Shown here: positions 11,978 through 20,580 of the stretch, piece by piece
Layout: every line of letters starts with the position of its first letter
How positions within the stretch are numbered: position 1 is the first letter of the stretch
Origin: Streptomyces alanosinicus
GTDB taxonomy: Bacteria; Actinomycetota; Actinomycetes; Streptomycetales; Streptomycetaceae
DNA: 55,109 nt
Direction: 5' to 3'
Assembly (NCBI RefSeq): GCF_014650595.1
Contig: NZ_BMVG01000044.1
Location: 1 to 55,109 of the forward strand
Notes under the pieces: generated by a model
What the model was told of the DNA's origin: nothing
Database searches by the model: none
What the model saw: only the letters and a program-made list of their open reading frames with translations
Translations under genes and position numbers: made by a program

Positions 11978-12279
11978 CGGCCCTCACCACCGACGGCGAC
12001 CGGGGCAGTGACCTGGGCGGCCGCCTTGGTGCCGTTGTGGTTCCACGTCTCGCCGGTCTGGTCCCGCAGGAGCGTCATGTTCAGCACGCCCCACCAGATC
12101 GCCCCAGCGGCGATGAGAGCGACGCCCGTCTTGAGCGGGGACCCGGATTCCTTCCAGGTCTTTGCCACGAACCAGATCCCCAGGATCGGCACGACGGTGT
12201 TGATCAGGATGTCCTTGACGTCCGCGCCGATCAGCTTGACGTTGGTCAGGGTGTCGACGGCCATGACGATGCTGCTCAC
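11974..12279 (-). CDS. Small two-helix membrane protein, TcpD-like
   Basis: The protein has 101 aa from GTG 12279, overlapping the stop of the TcpC-like gene (GTGA) and overlapped in turn by the next start. It has hydrophobic helices at about residues 24-44 (DILINTVVPILGIWFVA) and 50-70 (TGVALIAAGAIWWGVLN), with short polar ends. In pCW3-type systems a protein of this size between TcpC and TcpE is TcpD. The two-helix form is also that of pilin-like VirB2 subunits. The sequence alone does not decide between these. Confidence 0.65.
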   Translation of the reverse strand: MSSIVMAVDTLTNVKLIGADVKDILINTVVPILGIWFVAKTWKESGSPLKTGVALIAAGAIWWGVLNMTLLRDQTGETWNHNGTKAAAQVTAPVAVGGEGR

Positions 12280-13343
12280 TGCTGGTTCTCCTTCGAGGTG
12301 GTGTTCAGCCGGGGAGCCGCCTCAACGGCGGCGATCTCCCAGCGCCCGGCACGCGCCTTGAGCGCGAGGGCATACGTCAGGGGCCTGACCTGGCCGTCGG
12401 CTCCAGTCGCGTCGACGTCGATGAGCAGCTGCCGCCGCGCGCCTTCAGTGGTGGGTGCGTTCTCGGTGAAGTCGCCGCCTTGCTCAGCGAGCTGCGTGAT
12501 CGTCACCTTCGTGTACGGGGCCGGCGAGACCGCGGCCAGCGAGGTGCCGGGGGACAGGTAGCGGTCCAGCTCCCCGCCGCCGGTCAGGTACGCGGCCAAA
12601 AACTCGCTGATCGTCGCGACAGCCGGGTCATGCGTGTCCGCCGGAACAGGGGTGCCGTAGTCGAGATGCGGCATCGCGCCACTCGTGGCCGGGGCACCGA
12701 CCTCGGCAGGCAACGCGACAGCCTCATACCCACCACCGGACCCGGCGGCCTTGACGGCCACCTGGAAGTAGCGCAGCACCGGACCGGCCTCGGCCTGGCC
12801 CCCGCCCTGCGCGCTCTGGTCCGAGACGGCGGCAGCCTTCGACGAGGAGGTGACCAGGGCGGCCACGGTCACCGACCAGTAGCCCGGCGCCACCTGCGTC
12901 ACCCGCACCGCCGCCAGACGGCCGGCGTGCTGCGCACCGGGCTCCGCCTGCAGCGAGATGTCGCGCATTCGCGGGTAGTACGGCGCAAGGGAGGCTTCAC
13001 TCCCCTTGCCCGCCTCCACATACGCGGCCACATACAGCTGCGCGAACCCGGCCGGCCCCGACGTATCCCGCACCACCACCGACGACTTCGGCGCCGGCAC
13101 CGGTGCCCCCACGGCGGTGACGGGGCGCAGGAACGCGGCCACCGCCAGCAGCGGACCGGCGATCAGCAGCAGCCACGCCCCCCACCGCAGCACCGCACTC
13201 ACGTTGGCCACGGCCCCCGGGGACACCGTCACCCACCCGGCCCGCTTCCCGCCCGACCCCGCCCCCGCCTCGGCGGCGTATTCCTCGGGGACCTGGCCCC
13301 CCTCCTGGTCCGCCTCACCCGGCGGCCTGCGCCACGCCTTCAT
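12276..13343 (-). CDS. TcpC-like conjugation protein
   Basis: The protein has 355 aa from ATG 13343, which overlaps the upstream stop (ATGA). A cytoplasmic N-terminus of about 50 residues is followed by one membrane helix (RWGAWLLLIAGPLLAVAAFL). The extracellular part would form two NTF2-like domains, at about 85-200 and 220-345, the VirB8-like fold known for TcpC. SVTVAALV and PLTYALALKARAGRW are typical strand patterns of the two domains. TcpC bridges the channel and the wall hydrolase in pCW3. Gene order (TcpC, D, E, F, H, G) agrees with this call. Confidence 0.78.
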   Translation of the reverse strand: MKAWRRPPGEADQEGGQVPEEYAAEAGAGSGGKRAGWVTVSPGAVANVSAVLRWGAWLLLIAGPLLAVAAFLRPVTAVGAPVPAPKSSVVVRDTSGPAGFAQLYVAAYVEAGKGSEASLAPYYPRMRDISLQAEPGAQHAGRLAAVRVTQVAPGYWSVTVAALVTSSSKAAAVSDQSAQGGGQAEAGPVLRYFQVAVKAAGSGGGYEAVALPAEVGAPATSGAMPHLDYGTPVPADTHDPAVATISEFLAAYLTGGGELDRYLSPGTSLAAVSPAPYTKVTITQLAEQGGDFTENAPTTEGARRQLLIDVDATGADGQVRPLTYALALKARAGRWEIAAVEAAPRLNTTSKENQQ

Positions 13344-13684
13344 CCGGCAGCCCCCTCACCACCGGCGCCCCAGCCGCCCGCCGTGCCCGCACGGCGCGGA
13401 TCCGCGACCCGCCGCCCGTCACGGCACAGTCGGTCCATCCACCCCCGCAGCACGTCCTCCGGCAGCGCGACCAGCTCCTGGGCCAGCGCGAGCGCCTCAT
13501 CGGCGTCCTCGGCGACAAAATCCCGCATCCGCTCGTGCGTGGAGGCCGAGAACGGCTCCCGCACCAGCGCAACGGCCACCGACGTGGCTCGCCGGCGGAT
13601 CGCCGCCAGCTGCCGCAGCCGCTCCTCCTGCTCCCCGGACGGCGCACCGCCGTCCGTTCCTTGTGTCTGACGGTCCCTCTCCAC
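13340..13684 (-). CDS. Small charged protein at the head of the conjugation operon
   Basis: GTG 13684 gives 114 aa (VERDRQTQG). The frame is open further, to 13831, but upstream codons look non-coding and a GGAGAGG stretch lies 13 bp before this GTG. The middle is helical and acidic (DADEALALAQELVALPEDVL), followed by RGWMDRLCRDG, and the C-terminus is Gly/Ala-rich. The stop overlaps the TcpC-like start, so translation is coupled. No family is recognised; a small cytosolic accessory or regulatory role in transfer is possible. The start is uncertain. Confidence 0.55.
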   Translation of the reverse strand: MERDRQTQGTDGGAPSGEQEERLRQLAAIRRRATSVAVALVREPFSASTHERMRDFVAEDADEALALAQELVALPEDVLRGWMDRLCRDGRRVADPRRAGTAGGWGAGGEGAAG

Positions 13685-13812
13685 CGGCTTCGCCGCTCCT
13701 CTCCCAGCGTCGACCCCGCTCACGGGCACCACGCCCGTACACGCAAGGAAGGGGAGCCGCCGCCCGCGCGATGTGACAGGACAGCCTGAACTTTCTGAAA
13801 AGCCAGCCCAGT

Positions 13813-14646
13813 TCACGCCGCCACCACCCATCGGGGGGCCGCGTCACGCAACTGCCGCACGGCCCTGCTGCGCCGCTGCCGCACGGCCGCCGGGCTCATC
13901 CCCGCCGCCCGCGCCGCCCTACGGTCGTCCGGCCCGTCCTCGCGGTAGTGGTCCGCGATCGCCACCGCCGCATCGTGCGAGAGCACCTGCTGATCCAGCG
14001 CCCACACCAGCAGCTCGACCAGCTCCCCGCGCGCCCCGTCGACACCGCCGACCAGACCGGCCTCCGCCGCCGCTACCTCCAGCAGGCCTGCATGCGCCTC
14101 CGCCGCCGGGTCGCAGTCATCAGCCAGCCCCGCAGCAATACCCTCGTCCAGCAGCACGCCCGAGGAGGCGAACTCCCGCTTGAGATCCCGAGACGTGTGA
14201 TGCCACATCTCCAGCCGCAGATGCCGCGCCACCTGCCACGCCGCCCTCCGGGCCGGATACGAGCGCACCGCCTGCCACAGCGCAGCGGCCACGACCTGGT
14301 AGATCTCGCTGAACTGCTCGCCCGTCCGTACCGAACGGGCTGCCATCCGAACCGCGGCCGGCAGCATGGCCTGCACGACCACACGCGCCGCCAGCTCTTC
14401 CCCCTGTCCGGCAAGCTGCAGCAGCAGGCCCAGCCACTCGTCCGAGAACTGGTGGCCCTCGCGGAGTGAGCGTTCCTCCAGCGCGTCCATCAGCGCGCCG
14501 AGATCCTCAGGCGCCTTGGCGGTGTCGAGGACACCAGCGTCCATCAGCCAGCCGCGGACACGCTGCGCGTTACCGCTCTGGGCGCACACCCATTCCCATT
14601 CGATGTTCAGGCGGCTGAACACACTCACGTCCCATGCGGCGTCCAC
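13813..14646 (-). CDS. Sigma-factor-like regulator, first gene of the conjugation operon
   Basis: The protein has 277 aa from ATG 14646. The C-terminal 45 residues contain a helix-turn-helix of sigma region 4 type (RRAARAAGMSPAAVRQRRSR). The centre (AWQVARHLRLEMWHHTSRDL) recalls region 2 of actinobacterial sigma-like proteins, though the -10 recognition residues are not clear. It lies 128 bp upstream of the next gene in the transfer operon and faces a short region with direct repeats. It may control the operon, either as an alternative sigma factor or as a DNA-binding regulator. This role is inferred. Confidence 0.6.
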   Translation of the reverse strand: MDAAWDVSVFSRLNIEWEWVCAQSGNAQRVRGWLMDAGVLDTAKAPEDLGALMDALEERSLREGHQFSDEWLGLLLQLAGQGEELAARVVVQAMLPAAVRMAARSVRTGEQFSEIYQVVAAALWQAVRSYPARRAAWQVARHLRLEMWHHTSRDLKREFASSGVLLDEGIAAGLADDCDPAAEAHAGLLEVAAAEAGLVGGVDGARGELVELLVWALDQQVLSHDAAVAIADHYREDGPDDRRAARAAGMSPAAVRQRRSRAVRQLRDAAPRWVVAA

Positions 14647-14740
14647 GGCAGGGCTCCTCTCGGATCAACTGCCGTGCACCATCGCCACCGCCCCTTGCCC
14701 AACCGCTTGCCCCAGAACGGGAGATGTCGCAGGTCACACA

Positions 14741-14806
14741 GGGGTATCCGCAAAATCACCGGAGTGGCCGACACGGGGGTATCCACACCCGCCCGGGGCA
14801 TCCGCA
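14741..14806. promoter_or_regulatory. Three direct repeats upstream of the conjugation operon
   Basis: GGGGTATCCGCA (14741-14752), GGGGTATCCACA (14776-14787) and GGGGCATCCGCA (14795-14806) lie between the divergent genes starting at 14646 and 14832. Spacing is 35 and 19 bp. They could be operators for a regulator of the transfer operon; no regulator can be assigned. Confidence 0.45.
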
Positions 14807-14831
14807 AGGGGCACGAGGCAGGGGAGAGCCG

Positions 14832-15303
14832 GTGATCGGGGCATCTTCCCTGTGCCGATCGGGAGACTGGCCCGCGGTATACCGGTATCCGGAGTGGGAT
14901 GCCGGCGCGGGTAAGAAGCGCTGGCGGGTGGCGTTCCGGCTGATCGCTGACCACTACGCTCAGGCCCTCGAACACAGCCTGGCTGGACGGCCGACCGGAC
15001 TCTGGTTTGCCCTCAGCCAGGCCCGGAAGGTGGGCGACGAGGCGCCACTGTTGTTCACGACGATGGACAGCCCCGCCCACCGCCGGGGGAGCGCTCCGCC
15101 GCCTGCCGCGGCATCGGAGTTCGGGTGGCCGAGGACAAGGCGCTGGCTACGGGGCCAGGGGATCGGCGGCGCGGCATCTACGCCGTCGCCCGGACCGCGG
15201 TGGGCGTGCCGCCTCCCGCTCGCTCTCGTCGACATCGACATCCCGTCGCGGCAGGTTCCTCCCGCGTGAGTCGTCATAAAGCCATGGGCAGCCGACTCCG
15301 ATG
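14832..15303 (+). pseudogene. Hypothetical gene, probably frameshifted
   Basis: GTG 14832 has a GGGGAGAGCC ribosome site. The first 85 codons (VIGASSLCRSGDW, then WRVAFRLIADHYAQALEHSL) show clear Streptomyces codon bias. After about 15085 the bias moves to another frame, which reads ERSAACRGIGVRVAEDKAL and runs to TGA 15301-15303. One frameshift would join them into a protein of about 157 aa. No family was recognised. It is divergent from the conjugation operon and shares its upstream repeats, so it may once have served the same element. Confidence 0.4.
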
Positions 15304-15376
15304 ATCGCCTCCTCTGCCCGGACCTCTTGCCGGCTCTCATCAAGAGCCGGGCGCGTGCCGCTGGCAGGCCGCAAGA

Positions 15377-15460
15377 GGTACCGGCGTAGGTACCAACGTG
15401 AGTGCCGGCGTAAGGACCGGCGTGGGTACCGGCGTGGGTACTCACGCAGGTACCAGCGCC
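15377..15460 (+). repeat. Tandem array of seven 12-bp repeats
   Basis: Seven contiguous units with consensus GGTACCGGCGTG run from 15377 to 15460, some identical at 11-12 bases and the most diverged at about 8. The array is in a 310-bp stretch (15304-15613) without a clear gene. Contiguous units without spacers exclude CRISPR. It could be iterons of a replication origin, a centromere-like site, or the remains of a coding repeat (the minus strand reads THAG/TYAG tetrapeptides). The IS630 transposase gene begins 150 bp further on. A second 12-bp array with other sequence lies at 43473. Confidence 0.8.
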
Positions 15461-15613
15461 GTTGGCGTGGTGGTCACTGTTTTCGCAGGTCAGATGCCCT
15501 GGGTATCCCGGGAACCGACGCCGACACCTCTTCCCTGTAAGGGAAGAGAGCCTTCTCCTCTCTGGCGGTCGATGCCCCTTAGTGGTCGGCTCTGGAAGTC
15601 CTTCGGGGGTTGA

Positions 15614-16783
15614 TCAGGCTGCCAGGGCGATGGAGGATTCGTGGTGTCGGTCGGCGGATGTGTGTCGGTCGAGTCGGGCCAGCAGATCGTCCAGGTCGGT
15701 GGTGGTGAACTTCCACTGGAACGGCTGTGCCGTGGCGTTGTAGCGGTCTTCGAATGCTCGGAGCCGGTCCCCGACCTGAGCAAGGTCGGTGAAGTCATTG
15801 GGCGAGACGACCTTGCGCTGCACGACGGAGAAGAAGATCTCCACTTGGTTCAACCAGGAGGCGTGCACCGGAGTGTGGACCAGCACGGCGTTCGGGTAGA
15901 CGGCCGTCAGCCGGTCGGCGGCCTTGTTGCCGCGGTGGGAGGAGCCGTTGTCCACGACCCAGAACACCCGCTTGGCGCTGGCGTAGGGTTCTTGGACCAT
16001 GACCTGGGCGACCAGGGCCATGAACGGGTCGATGCCGGTGGTGGGCTCGCAGCGGCCGAACACCTTCGCGCGGTGGACGTCGTAGGCGGCCAGGTAGGCC
16101 AGGGCTCCGCCGCGGCCGTAGGTGTGGTTGACCCGCATCGCTCTCGCCTGGCCGGGTGCGAGGGTTGGGTGGCAGCGGCAGCGGGCCTGGATGGAGGTCT
16201 TCTCGTCCGCGCTGATCACGTAGTCGTCCGCGCCCAGCGGCTTGCCGTCCCGGGTGCGGGCGTACAGGTCCAGGACACGGGCCGCCTTCGAGCGGAAGTC
16301 CGGGTCGGTGATGAAGATCCAGGAGCGGTGCTGCCAGGGCTTGATCGCGTCGGCCTTGGGCCAGCGCCGCACAGTCGAGGCAGAAATCGATCCGGCGATG
16401 GACCGGGCGACCACCTCGCGGGCCAGCTCCGGGCAGTTCCAGCGCGACAGCGGAGCCCCGCTCTCGGCGGGTAACTGACAGGCCAAAGCCTTGACCTGGG
16501 CTGTCTGCAGCGTGGTGAAGGAAGCCGGGCGGCCGCTGCGCCTGCGGTCCGCCAGGCCGGACAGGCGGTGCTCAGCGAACCGGCCGCGCCAGGTGCGGAC
16601 CGTGTCCAGGTGCAGGCCCGTCTCGCGGGCAATATGCGCGTTGGAGCGCCCGCGTGCCGCGTGCAGGACTACCTGCGCTCGCACCCGCAGCCGGTGCTCG
16701 GTCCTGTGGCCGTGGGCCATCTTCTTCAACTGCGCACGCTCGGCGGCGCTCAGGGCTATCTCGACAGCCGGGGCAACAGGCAA
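15614..16783 (-). CDS. IS630-family transposase
   Basis: The protein has about 389 aa. A helix-turn-helix lies at the start (SNAHIARETGLHLDTVRTW), followed by the IS630/mariner DDE domain with ISADEKTSIQAR (Asp 1), WVVDNGSSHRG (Asp 2) and HASWLNQVEIFFS (Glu). All three catalytic residues are present, so the enzyme may be active. The start is uncertain: TTG 16783 begins just before the conserved LPVAPAVEIALS, but no good ribosome site is seen. The longer open frame to 17308 runs antisense to the next gene and is rejected. I could not define the element's ends or its TA duplication. Confidence 0.8.
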   Translation of the reverse strand: MPVAPAVEIALSAAERAQLKKMAHGHRTEHRLRVRAQVVLHAARGRSNAHIARETGLHLDTVRTWRGRFAEHRLSGLADRRRSGRPASFTTLQTAQVKALACQLPAESGAPLSRWNCPELAREVVARSIAGSISASTVRRWPKADAIKPWQHRSWIFITDPDFRSKAARVLDLYARTRDGKPLGADDYVISADEKTSIQARCRCHPTLAPGQARAMRVNHTYGRGGALAYLAAYDVHRAKVFGRCEPTTGIDPFMALVAQVMVQEPYASAKRVFWVVDNGSSHRGNKAADRLTAVYPNAVLVHTPVHASWLNQVEIFFSVVQRKVVSPNDFTDLAQVGDRLRAFEDRYNATAQPFQWKFTTTDLDDLLARLDRHTSADRHHESSIALAA

Positions 16784-16971
16784 GTTGGGTAGGCCAATAC
16801 GCCGTGTCCGGGACGCCCGGCGACTGCTCAATCGTCGGCCATGCGCCCGTGTTGGAGTCAATGCGGTCGATCCTCGCCCAGCCGCTGGCCACCCGCGCTG
16901 ACCTCCGGCACCATGACCGCCTGGAGCGCAATAGACGACCTGGGTCGTCGACTGGGGCTGATCCCGCTCGC

Positions 16972-17355
16972 TCAGCCGAAGAAGCCCACGATCCGGGCGA
17001 TCCGGTTGTCCGGGGTGAACTCGACGAAGTCGAGTCCGGGCAGTTCCCGGCCGTAGTCCACGCCTGCGGCGACGATGGGGTCGGGCGCGGTCATCAGCCA
17101 GCTGAACCGGCCGACGCCGTGGTGGGTGTCCAGGCCGCTGGTGGGGCGGAGGGTGAAGCCGGGATACCGTTCCGTCATGCCGAGGACGAGCCGGACCATG
17201 CCCTCGACGCCCACGACTGTGTCGGTCATCGTGTCGGTGTAGGTGCTGTCCTTGGTCCAGCAGCGGGCGAAGGCCGCCGCGACAGTCTCGGCACCGTTGC
17301 CGCTCCACGCCGCTGCGTAGTCGGCGATCGTCTGCTGTCGCTCCATCATGTCCAC
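16972..17355 (-). CDS. SnoaL/NTF2-like small protein
   Basis: The protein has 127 aa from ATG 17355. Its size and pattern match the NTF2-like superfamily: an N-terminal helix MMERQQTIADYAAAW, then YTDTMTD, GMTERYPGFTLRPTSG and the C-terminal strand GRELPGLDFVEFT. Members are small cone-shaped enzymes (isomerases, cyclases) or binding proteins; the substrate is unknown. The gene is divergent from a PadR regulator, and the intergenic palindrome probably controls both. It is likely the main target of that regulator. Confidence 0.75.
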   Translation of the reverse strand: MDMMERQQTIADYAAAWSGNGAETVAAAFARCWTKDSTYTDTMTDTVVGVEGMVRLVLGMTERYPGFTLRPTSGLDTHHGVGRFSWLMTAPDPIVAAGVDYGRELPGLDFVEFTPDNRIARIVGFFG

Positions 17356-17361
17356 CCCTGA

Positions 17362-17426
17362 CTAGTCCAGACTTGAGTAGGCTTGGACGGTAGGCCGTTA
17401 TTGGCGGATAGTCAAGACTGGACTAG
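17362..17426. promoter_or_regulatory. Palindromic operator of the PadR/NTF2 divergent promoter
   Basis: CTAGTCCAGACTTGAGT (17362-17378) and its inverse AGTCAAGACTGGACTAG (17410-17426) match at 15 of 17 positions, with 31 bp between. The half-sites sit next to the two divergent starts, 7 and 11 bp away. PadR proteins bind such dyads and usually repress both their own gene and the neighbour. Confidence 0.7.
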
Positions 17427-17436
17427 GGTGGTGCTC

Positions 17437-17949
17437 ATGTCAGTCGGCGGTTATCTCGTACTGGGCCTACTGCTGGACGGTCCCGCTTCGGGCTACGAGC
17501 TCGGCACGCGGGCGTCCAGGGCGGTGGCTTACTTCTGGCCGATCACCCGGTCGCACATCTATGCCGAGCTGCCCAAACTGGTGGATCGCGGACATGCCAC
17601 GGTGCAGCACGTCGTCCAGGAGGCGGTGCCGGACAAGCGGGTCTATACCGCGACCGACGCTGGCCTGCACGCCTTCCGAGGCTGGCTAGACGGCTTCAAC
17701 ACGGTCTCCGAACGGGCCCGTCAACCATTGCAGATCCAGATGCATTTCGCCCAGCACACCAGCGCCGAGCACCTGCTCGGACAGCTCGATCAGTGGGAGG
17801 CGGAACTGCGCAACACCCTCGTGCTGTGCCAGGAACTCCTTGCCGAGTACGCGGACCACGCCGGCCGCAGCCTGACCGCACGGTTCGCGATCAACCGCGC
17901 CGAGGCGGACCTTACGTGGATCGGCGAGGCCCGCACGACGCTGTCCTGA
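17437..17949 (+). CDS. PadR-family transcriptional regulator
   Basis: The protein has 170 aa from ATG 17437; the frame is open 18 codons further, but that would cover the operator. Residues 1-80 are the PadR winged helix (YLVLGLLLDGPASGYELG, then FWPITRSHIYAELPKLVD). Residues 90-170 form the Vir-type coiled-coil dimer domain (LGQLDQWEAELRNTLVL). It is divergent from an NTF2-like gene with a 17-bp inverted repeat between. It should be a repressor released by a small ligand or stress signal; the ligand is unknown. Confidence 0.88.
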   Translation: MSVGGYLVLGLLLDGPASGYELGTRASRAVAYFWPITRSHIYAELPKLVDRGHATVQHVVQEAVPDKRVYTATDAGLHAFRGWLDGFNTVSERARQPLQIQMHFAQHTSAEHLLGQLDQWEAELRNTLVLCQELLAEYADHAGRSLTARFAINRAEADLTWIGEARTTLS

Positions 17950-18058
17950 CCCCGTCATGCGCCTGCCGATTCCACCTCACCGCCCTCAACACCTGACGGC
18001 GAACATGCCCACGATCGGCTCCGGAGTCAACCCCCGAAGGATTTCCGAAGCGGACCAC

Positions 18059-18877
18059 TTAGTTCCTCATGCTCTGCGTAATTCGCAGGAACTCGGCGTC
18101 AGTCATGGACGGGTCGTCGGTCCAGACGGTGATGGTGTATCCGTTCTGGGTCCACACTGCCGTCCACGACGGGTCTGACGTCTTCTGAAGCCGGCCAGCA
18201 TGGCCGCTGAAGGACATCGGAGTCCCCTGTGTGGGTGTGGTTTCGCCAGCGTCCGCCGTGATACTCAGGGCGCCGGCCTGCCCGCCCTTGCCTGGTTTGC
18301 GTTGATAGGTGTAGGTCCATGTGTCTTTGTTACTCACCGGGTTCGGCAGCCCTAGGGGGTTATTGGGGCCGATGGCCTTATCCGCAGGCGCGAAGCCGGA
18401 TGGCAGGTATCGGGGGTAGGGGAAGTGCGTGTCGTCGAAGGTAATGATGGCATCGCCGGTGACCCCATCGGTGATTTTCCTGTCGCCCACGGGCTTGTCG
18501 AGGGAGGTGCTGATCAGGCCGCCATGCGGGTTGTGGCACGAATCACTGGACTGACGCTGACCATGCCATTTGCGCTTTTCTGTCAGCGCGATGCCGTGGG
18601 CAGACTCGTGAGCTTGGAGATCGGGTTTGTCCTCGCAGTCCATCCAGGATGTGACGGTGGTGAGGGTACGCCCGCGGTTGCTTATGAATACGTCGCTGTT
18701 TACAGGCCCGTCGTCGGTGTGCACTCTGTCCAGAGCCATCCAGCCGGTCACGGCTGCCGCCAGACAGATCACCCCGGCTCCGGCCCAGATGATCCAGCGG
18801 AAACGGCGGGGGTTCTTCAAGGGCACGGTTGCATACTCCGTAGTCTTCCGGTGGATGGCTGACGCCAAGCCTGCCAT
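18059..18877 (-). CDS. Single-pass membrane protein, extracellular domain of unknown function
   Basis: The protein has 272 aa from ATG 18877. One membrane helix lies at about residues 29-49 (WIIWAGAGVICLAAAVTGWM) after a basic N-terminus, so the following 220 residues should be outside. The outer part ends with WTQNGYTITVWTDDPSM and a DAEFLRITQSM helix, a pattern seen in small exported Streptomyces proteins. Two Cys (MDCEDK, DSCHNP) could pair. No family is recognised. Its start is 56 bp beyond the protease stop on the same strand, but a terminator hairpin separates the two. Confidence 0.65.
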   Translation of the reverse strand: MAGLASAIHRKTTEYATVPLKNPRRFRWIIWAGAGVICLAAAVTGWMALDRVHTDDGPVNSDVFISNRGRTLTTVTSWMDCEDKPDLQAHESAHGIALTEKRKWHGQRQSSDSCHNPHGGLISTSLDKPVGDRKITDGVTGDAIITFDDTHFPYPRYLPSGFAPADKAIGPNNPLGLPNPVSNKDTWTYTYQRKPGKGGQAGALSITADAGETTPTQGTPMSFSGHAGRLQKTSDPSWTAVWTQNGYTITVWTDDPSMTDAEFLRITQSMRN

Positions 18878-18899
18878 GGCGGAATCGAAGAGAAACAGA

Positions 18900-18926
18900 G
18901 GCGGGGGGCGTGCTCGGCCCCCCGCC
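18900..18926 (-). terminator. Terminator of the protease gene
   Basis: GGCGGGGGGC and GCCCCCCGCC form a perfect 10-bp GC stem with a 7-base loop, starting 6 bp after the stop codon at 18933. Confidence 0.75.
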
Positions 18927-18932
18927 GCGATG

Positions 18933-20417
18933 TCAACTGGTGACGAGGGTCCAGTTCATGTCCTGGAGCGTCTGGTAGATCGGCACGTAGTAGAGACCCT
19001 TAAAGCACCACGGCGTGCGCTTCCAGCCATCCGTCACGGTGCTAACGGTTTCATCTGACGGGCAGGTAACCGTGGTATCGAAGGAAGTGAGTGTTCCGCG
19101 TGCCTCGTCGGTTGTGAAGTTGTTCGCGCCGGCGAAGACAGGGGCGCCGCTGTCGCCGTTGACTCCTGCGATCCCGTCCGGTGTCAGCGAGGTGGCGTAG
19201 GCGAGGTCGGTGATGGGCCGGTATACGCCGTTCTCGCCCGTGACTCCGATGTCGGTCTTGGAGATCTTTATGTTGCAGTGGACACCGCCGTTGGCGCCGT
19301 CCTCGCACACGTAGTCATCGACGTTGTTGTGGCCCCAGCCGCTGACCGGTTTCGCGTAGTAGTCGAACCGCAACGCTGTCCCGTCGTACAGGGCGCCGCT
19401 GAGCTGAGGCTTCGGCAGGTCGATTCCCTGGACGTCATCGGTCATAGAGATCGCGAGGCCGTCACTTGAGCCGACGGCGTCACCACCCAGATACGTTCGC
19501 CAAAGGCCATCGTTCCCGTTGCAGTGGGCGGCGGTGGTCAGCATGTTCACCCCCTTGGAGTTCTTGACGCCGAAGCCACTGGAGCAGATACCGCCGGTGG
19601 GATTCTTCAGCCCAGAGCCTCCGGTCCAGGGGGCGGCGTCATGCTGCCTGTTGAGCCCCCCCACCCTGGGGCTTGCCGGGGCAGCACGCCTGGCCGGGGC
19701 CGTGGGGGGTGTGGCCTCTGCGGGCTGAGCCTTGTAACTCGCCGCAGTGTTGATGCCCGTCAGCCGATCGGTGAGGGCCTTGACCTCACGCGAACGGTCC
19801 TTGCGGGCAGCCGGTGCGAGGAGATCCCTCGGGGCGGCCGCGTTGGGACCGGCGGCATCGGCATAAGTGATGTCGAGGCCGCTTCCGTCCACCGCCCCGC
19901 CGATGCTGGTGATGCGGATAGGCGTCGATGCGCCAGCCACGCGCAGGTTCACCGGCTTTCCGCCGCGCAGGAGCTTGTTTCGGGCCGCGTGCAGATCGGC
20001 CTTGGAGTAGCGGGCCGGAAGGACCGAAGCAGTCACGCCCTTGGGCAGGTGAGCAAGGATGCGCTGCACACGCTGCGGCGTCGAGCCCTTCCAATGCAGG
20101 CGCAGGCTGTTGTGGTCGGCGTCGACTTCGATCTCGGCGAAGCCGGGAATCCTGGCCCGGTCCGATTCGGAGAGCCCTTCAGTGATCTGCCCGGCGATCT
20201 TGTCGAGCACTTCCTGCTTCTTCTCGAGCGCGATGATGCGCGGATCCGTGACAGGGCGGCCCTTCCCGGCGACGGCTGGTGCCTTTGCCCCTGCGATGCC
20301 AGGCGGTTGGGCCGACGCGCCCGCGGCGGTGGAAGCGATGAAGGGAAGGGAGAGGGCCAGCGCCGCGACGGGGATGGCTGTCACTGCCCGACTGCGGCTT
20401 CTGCCGGTGTCCTTCAC
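18933..20417 (-). CDS. Secreted trypsin-like serine protease
   Basis: The protein has 494 aa from GTG 20417, with a GAGG ribosome site. A signal peptide with a long basic n-region covers about residues 1-36 (core VAALALSLPFIAS, cleavage near ASA/QPP). A propeptide-like region of about 210 residues follows, rich in helix and charge (IIALEKKQEVLDKIAGQI). The C-terminal S1/chymotrypsin-like domain has MLTTAAHCNG (catalytic His), a candidate Asp in SMTDDVQGID, and GVNGDSGAPVF (catalytic Ser). The long N-terminal part suggests an alpha-lytic-type or streptogrisin-type pro-region, which acts as folding chaperone. Substrate is unknown. The gene looks complete. Confidence 0.82.
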   Translation of the reverse strand: MKDTGRSRSRAVTAIPVAALALSLPFIASTAAGASAQPPGIAGAKAPAVAGKGRPVTDPRIIALEKKQEVLDKIAGQITEGLSESDRARIPGFAEIEVDADHNSLRLHWKGSTPQRVQRILAHLPKGVTASVLPARYSKADLHAARNKLLRGGKPVNLRVAGASTPIRITSIGGAVDGSGLDITYADAAGPNAAAPRDLLAPAARKDRSREVKALTDRLTGINTAASYKAQPAEATPPTAPARRAAPASPRVGGLNRQHDAAPWTGGSGLKNPTGGICSSGFGVKNSKGVNMLTTAAHCNGNDGLWRTYLGGDAVGSSDGLAISMTDDVQGIDLPKPQLSGALYDGTALRFDYYAKPVSGWGHNNVDDYVCEDGANGGVHCNIKISKTDIGVTGENGVYRPITDLAYATSLTPDGIAGVNGDSGAPVFAGANNFTTDEARGTLTSFDTTVTCPSDETVSTVTDGWKRTPWCFKGLYYVPIYQTLQDMNWTLVTS

Positions 20418-20580
20418 AAGACCTCATTTCCTCAGTTGCGCAATTGTCGTGATCATGATGGTTCGGTTGTGATCTTGGAAGTAAGGTGAAATCAAGACAG
20501 GGGAGTCGATCACCTGACCGAGCCGGACCGTTCTCTGTTTCCTGCTCGCTGGGGCAGGGCGGCCATCTACGATCCGGCGC

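Noticed and set aside
15377..15460. CRISPR array
   Set aside because: Units are 12 bp, contiguous and without spacers, and no cas gene is nearby. The same holds for 43473-43544.
16784..17308. Fusion of the IS630 transposase with 175 extra N-terminal residues
   Set aside because: That part is low-complexity His/Arg/Pro sequence overlapping the NTF2-like gene, which has the proper codon bias.
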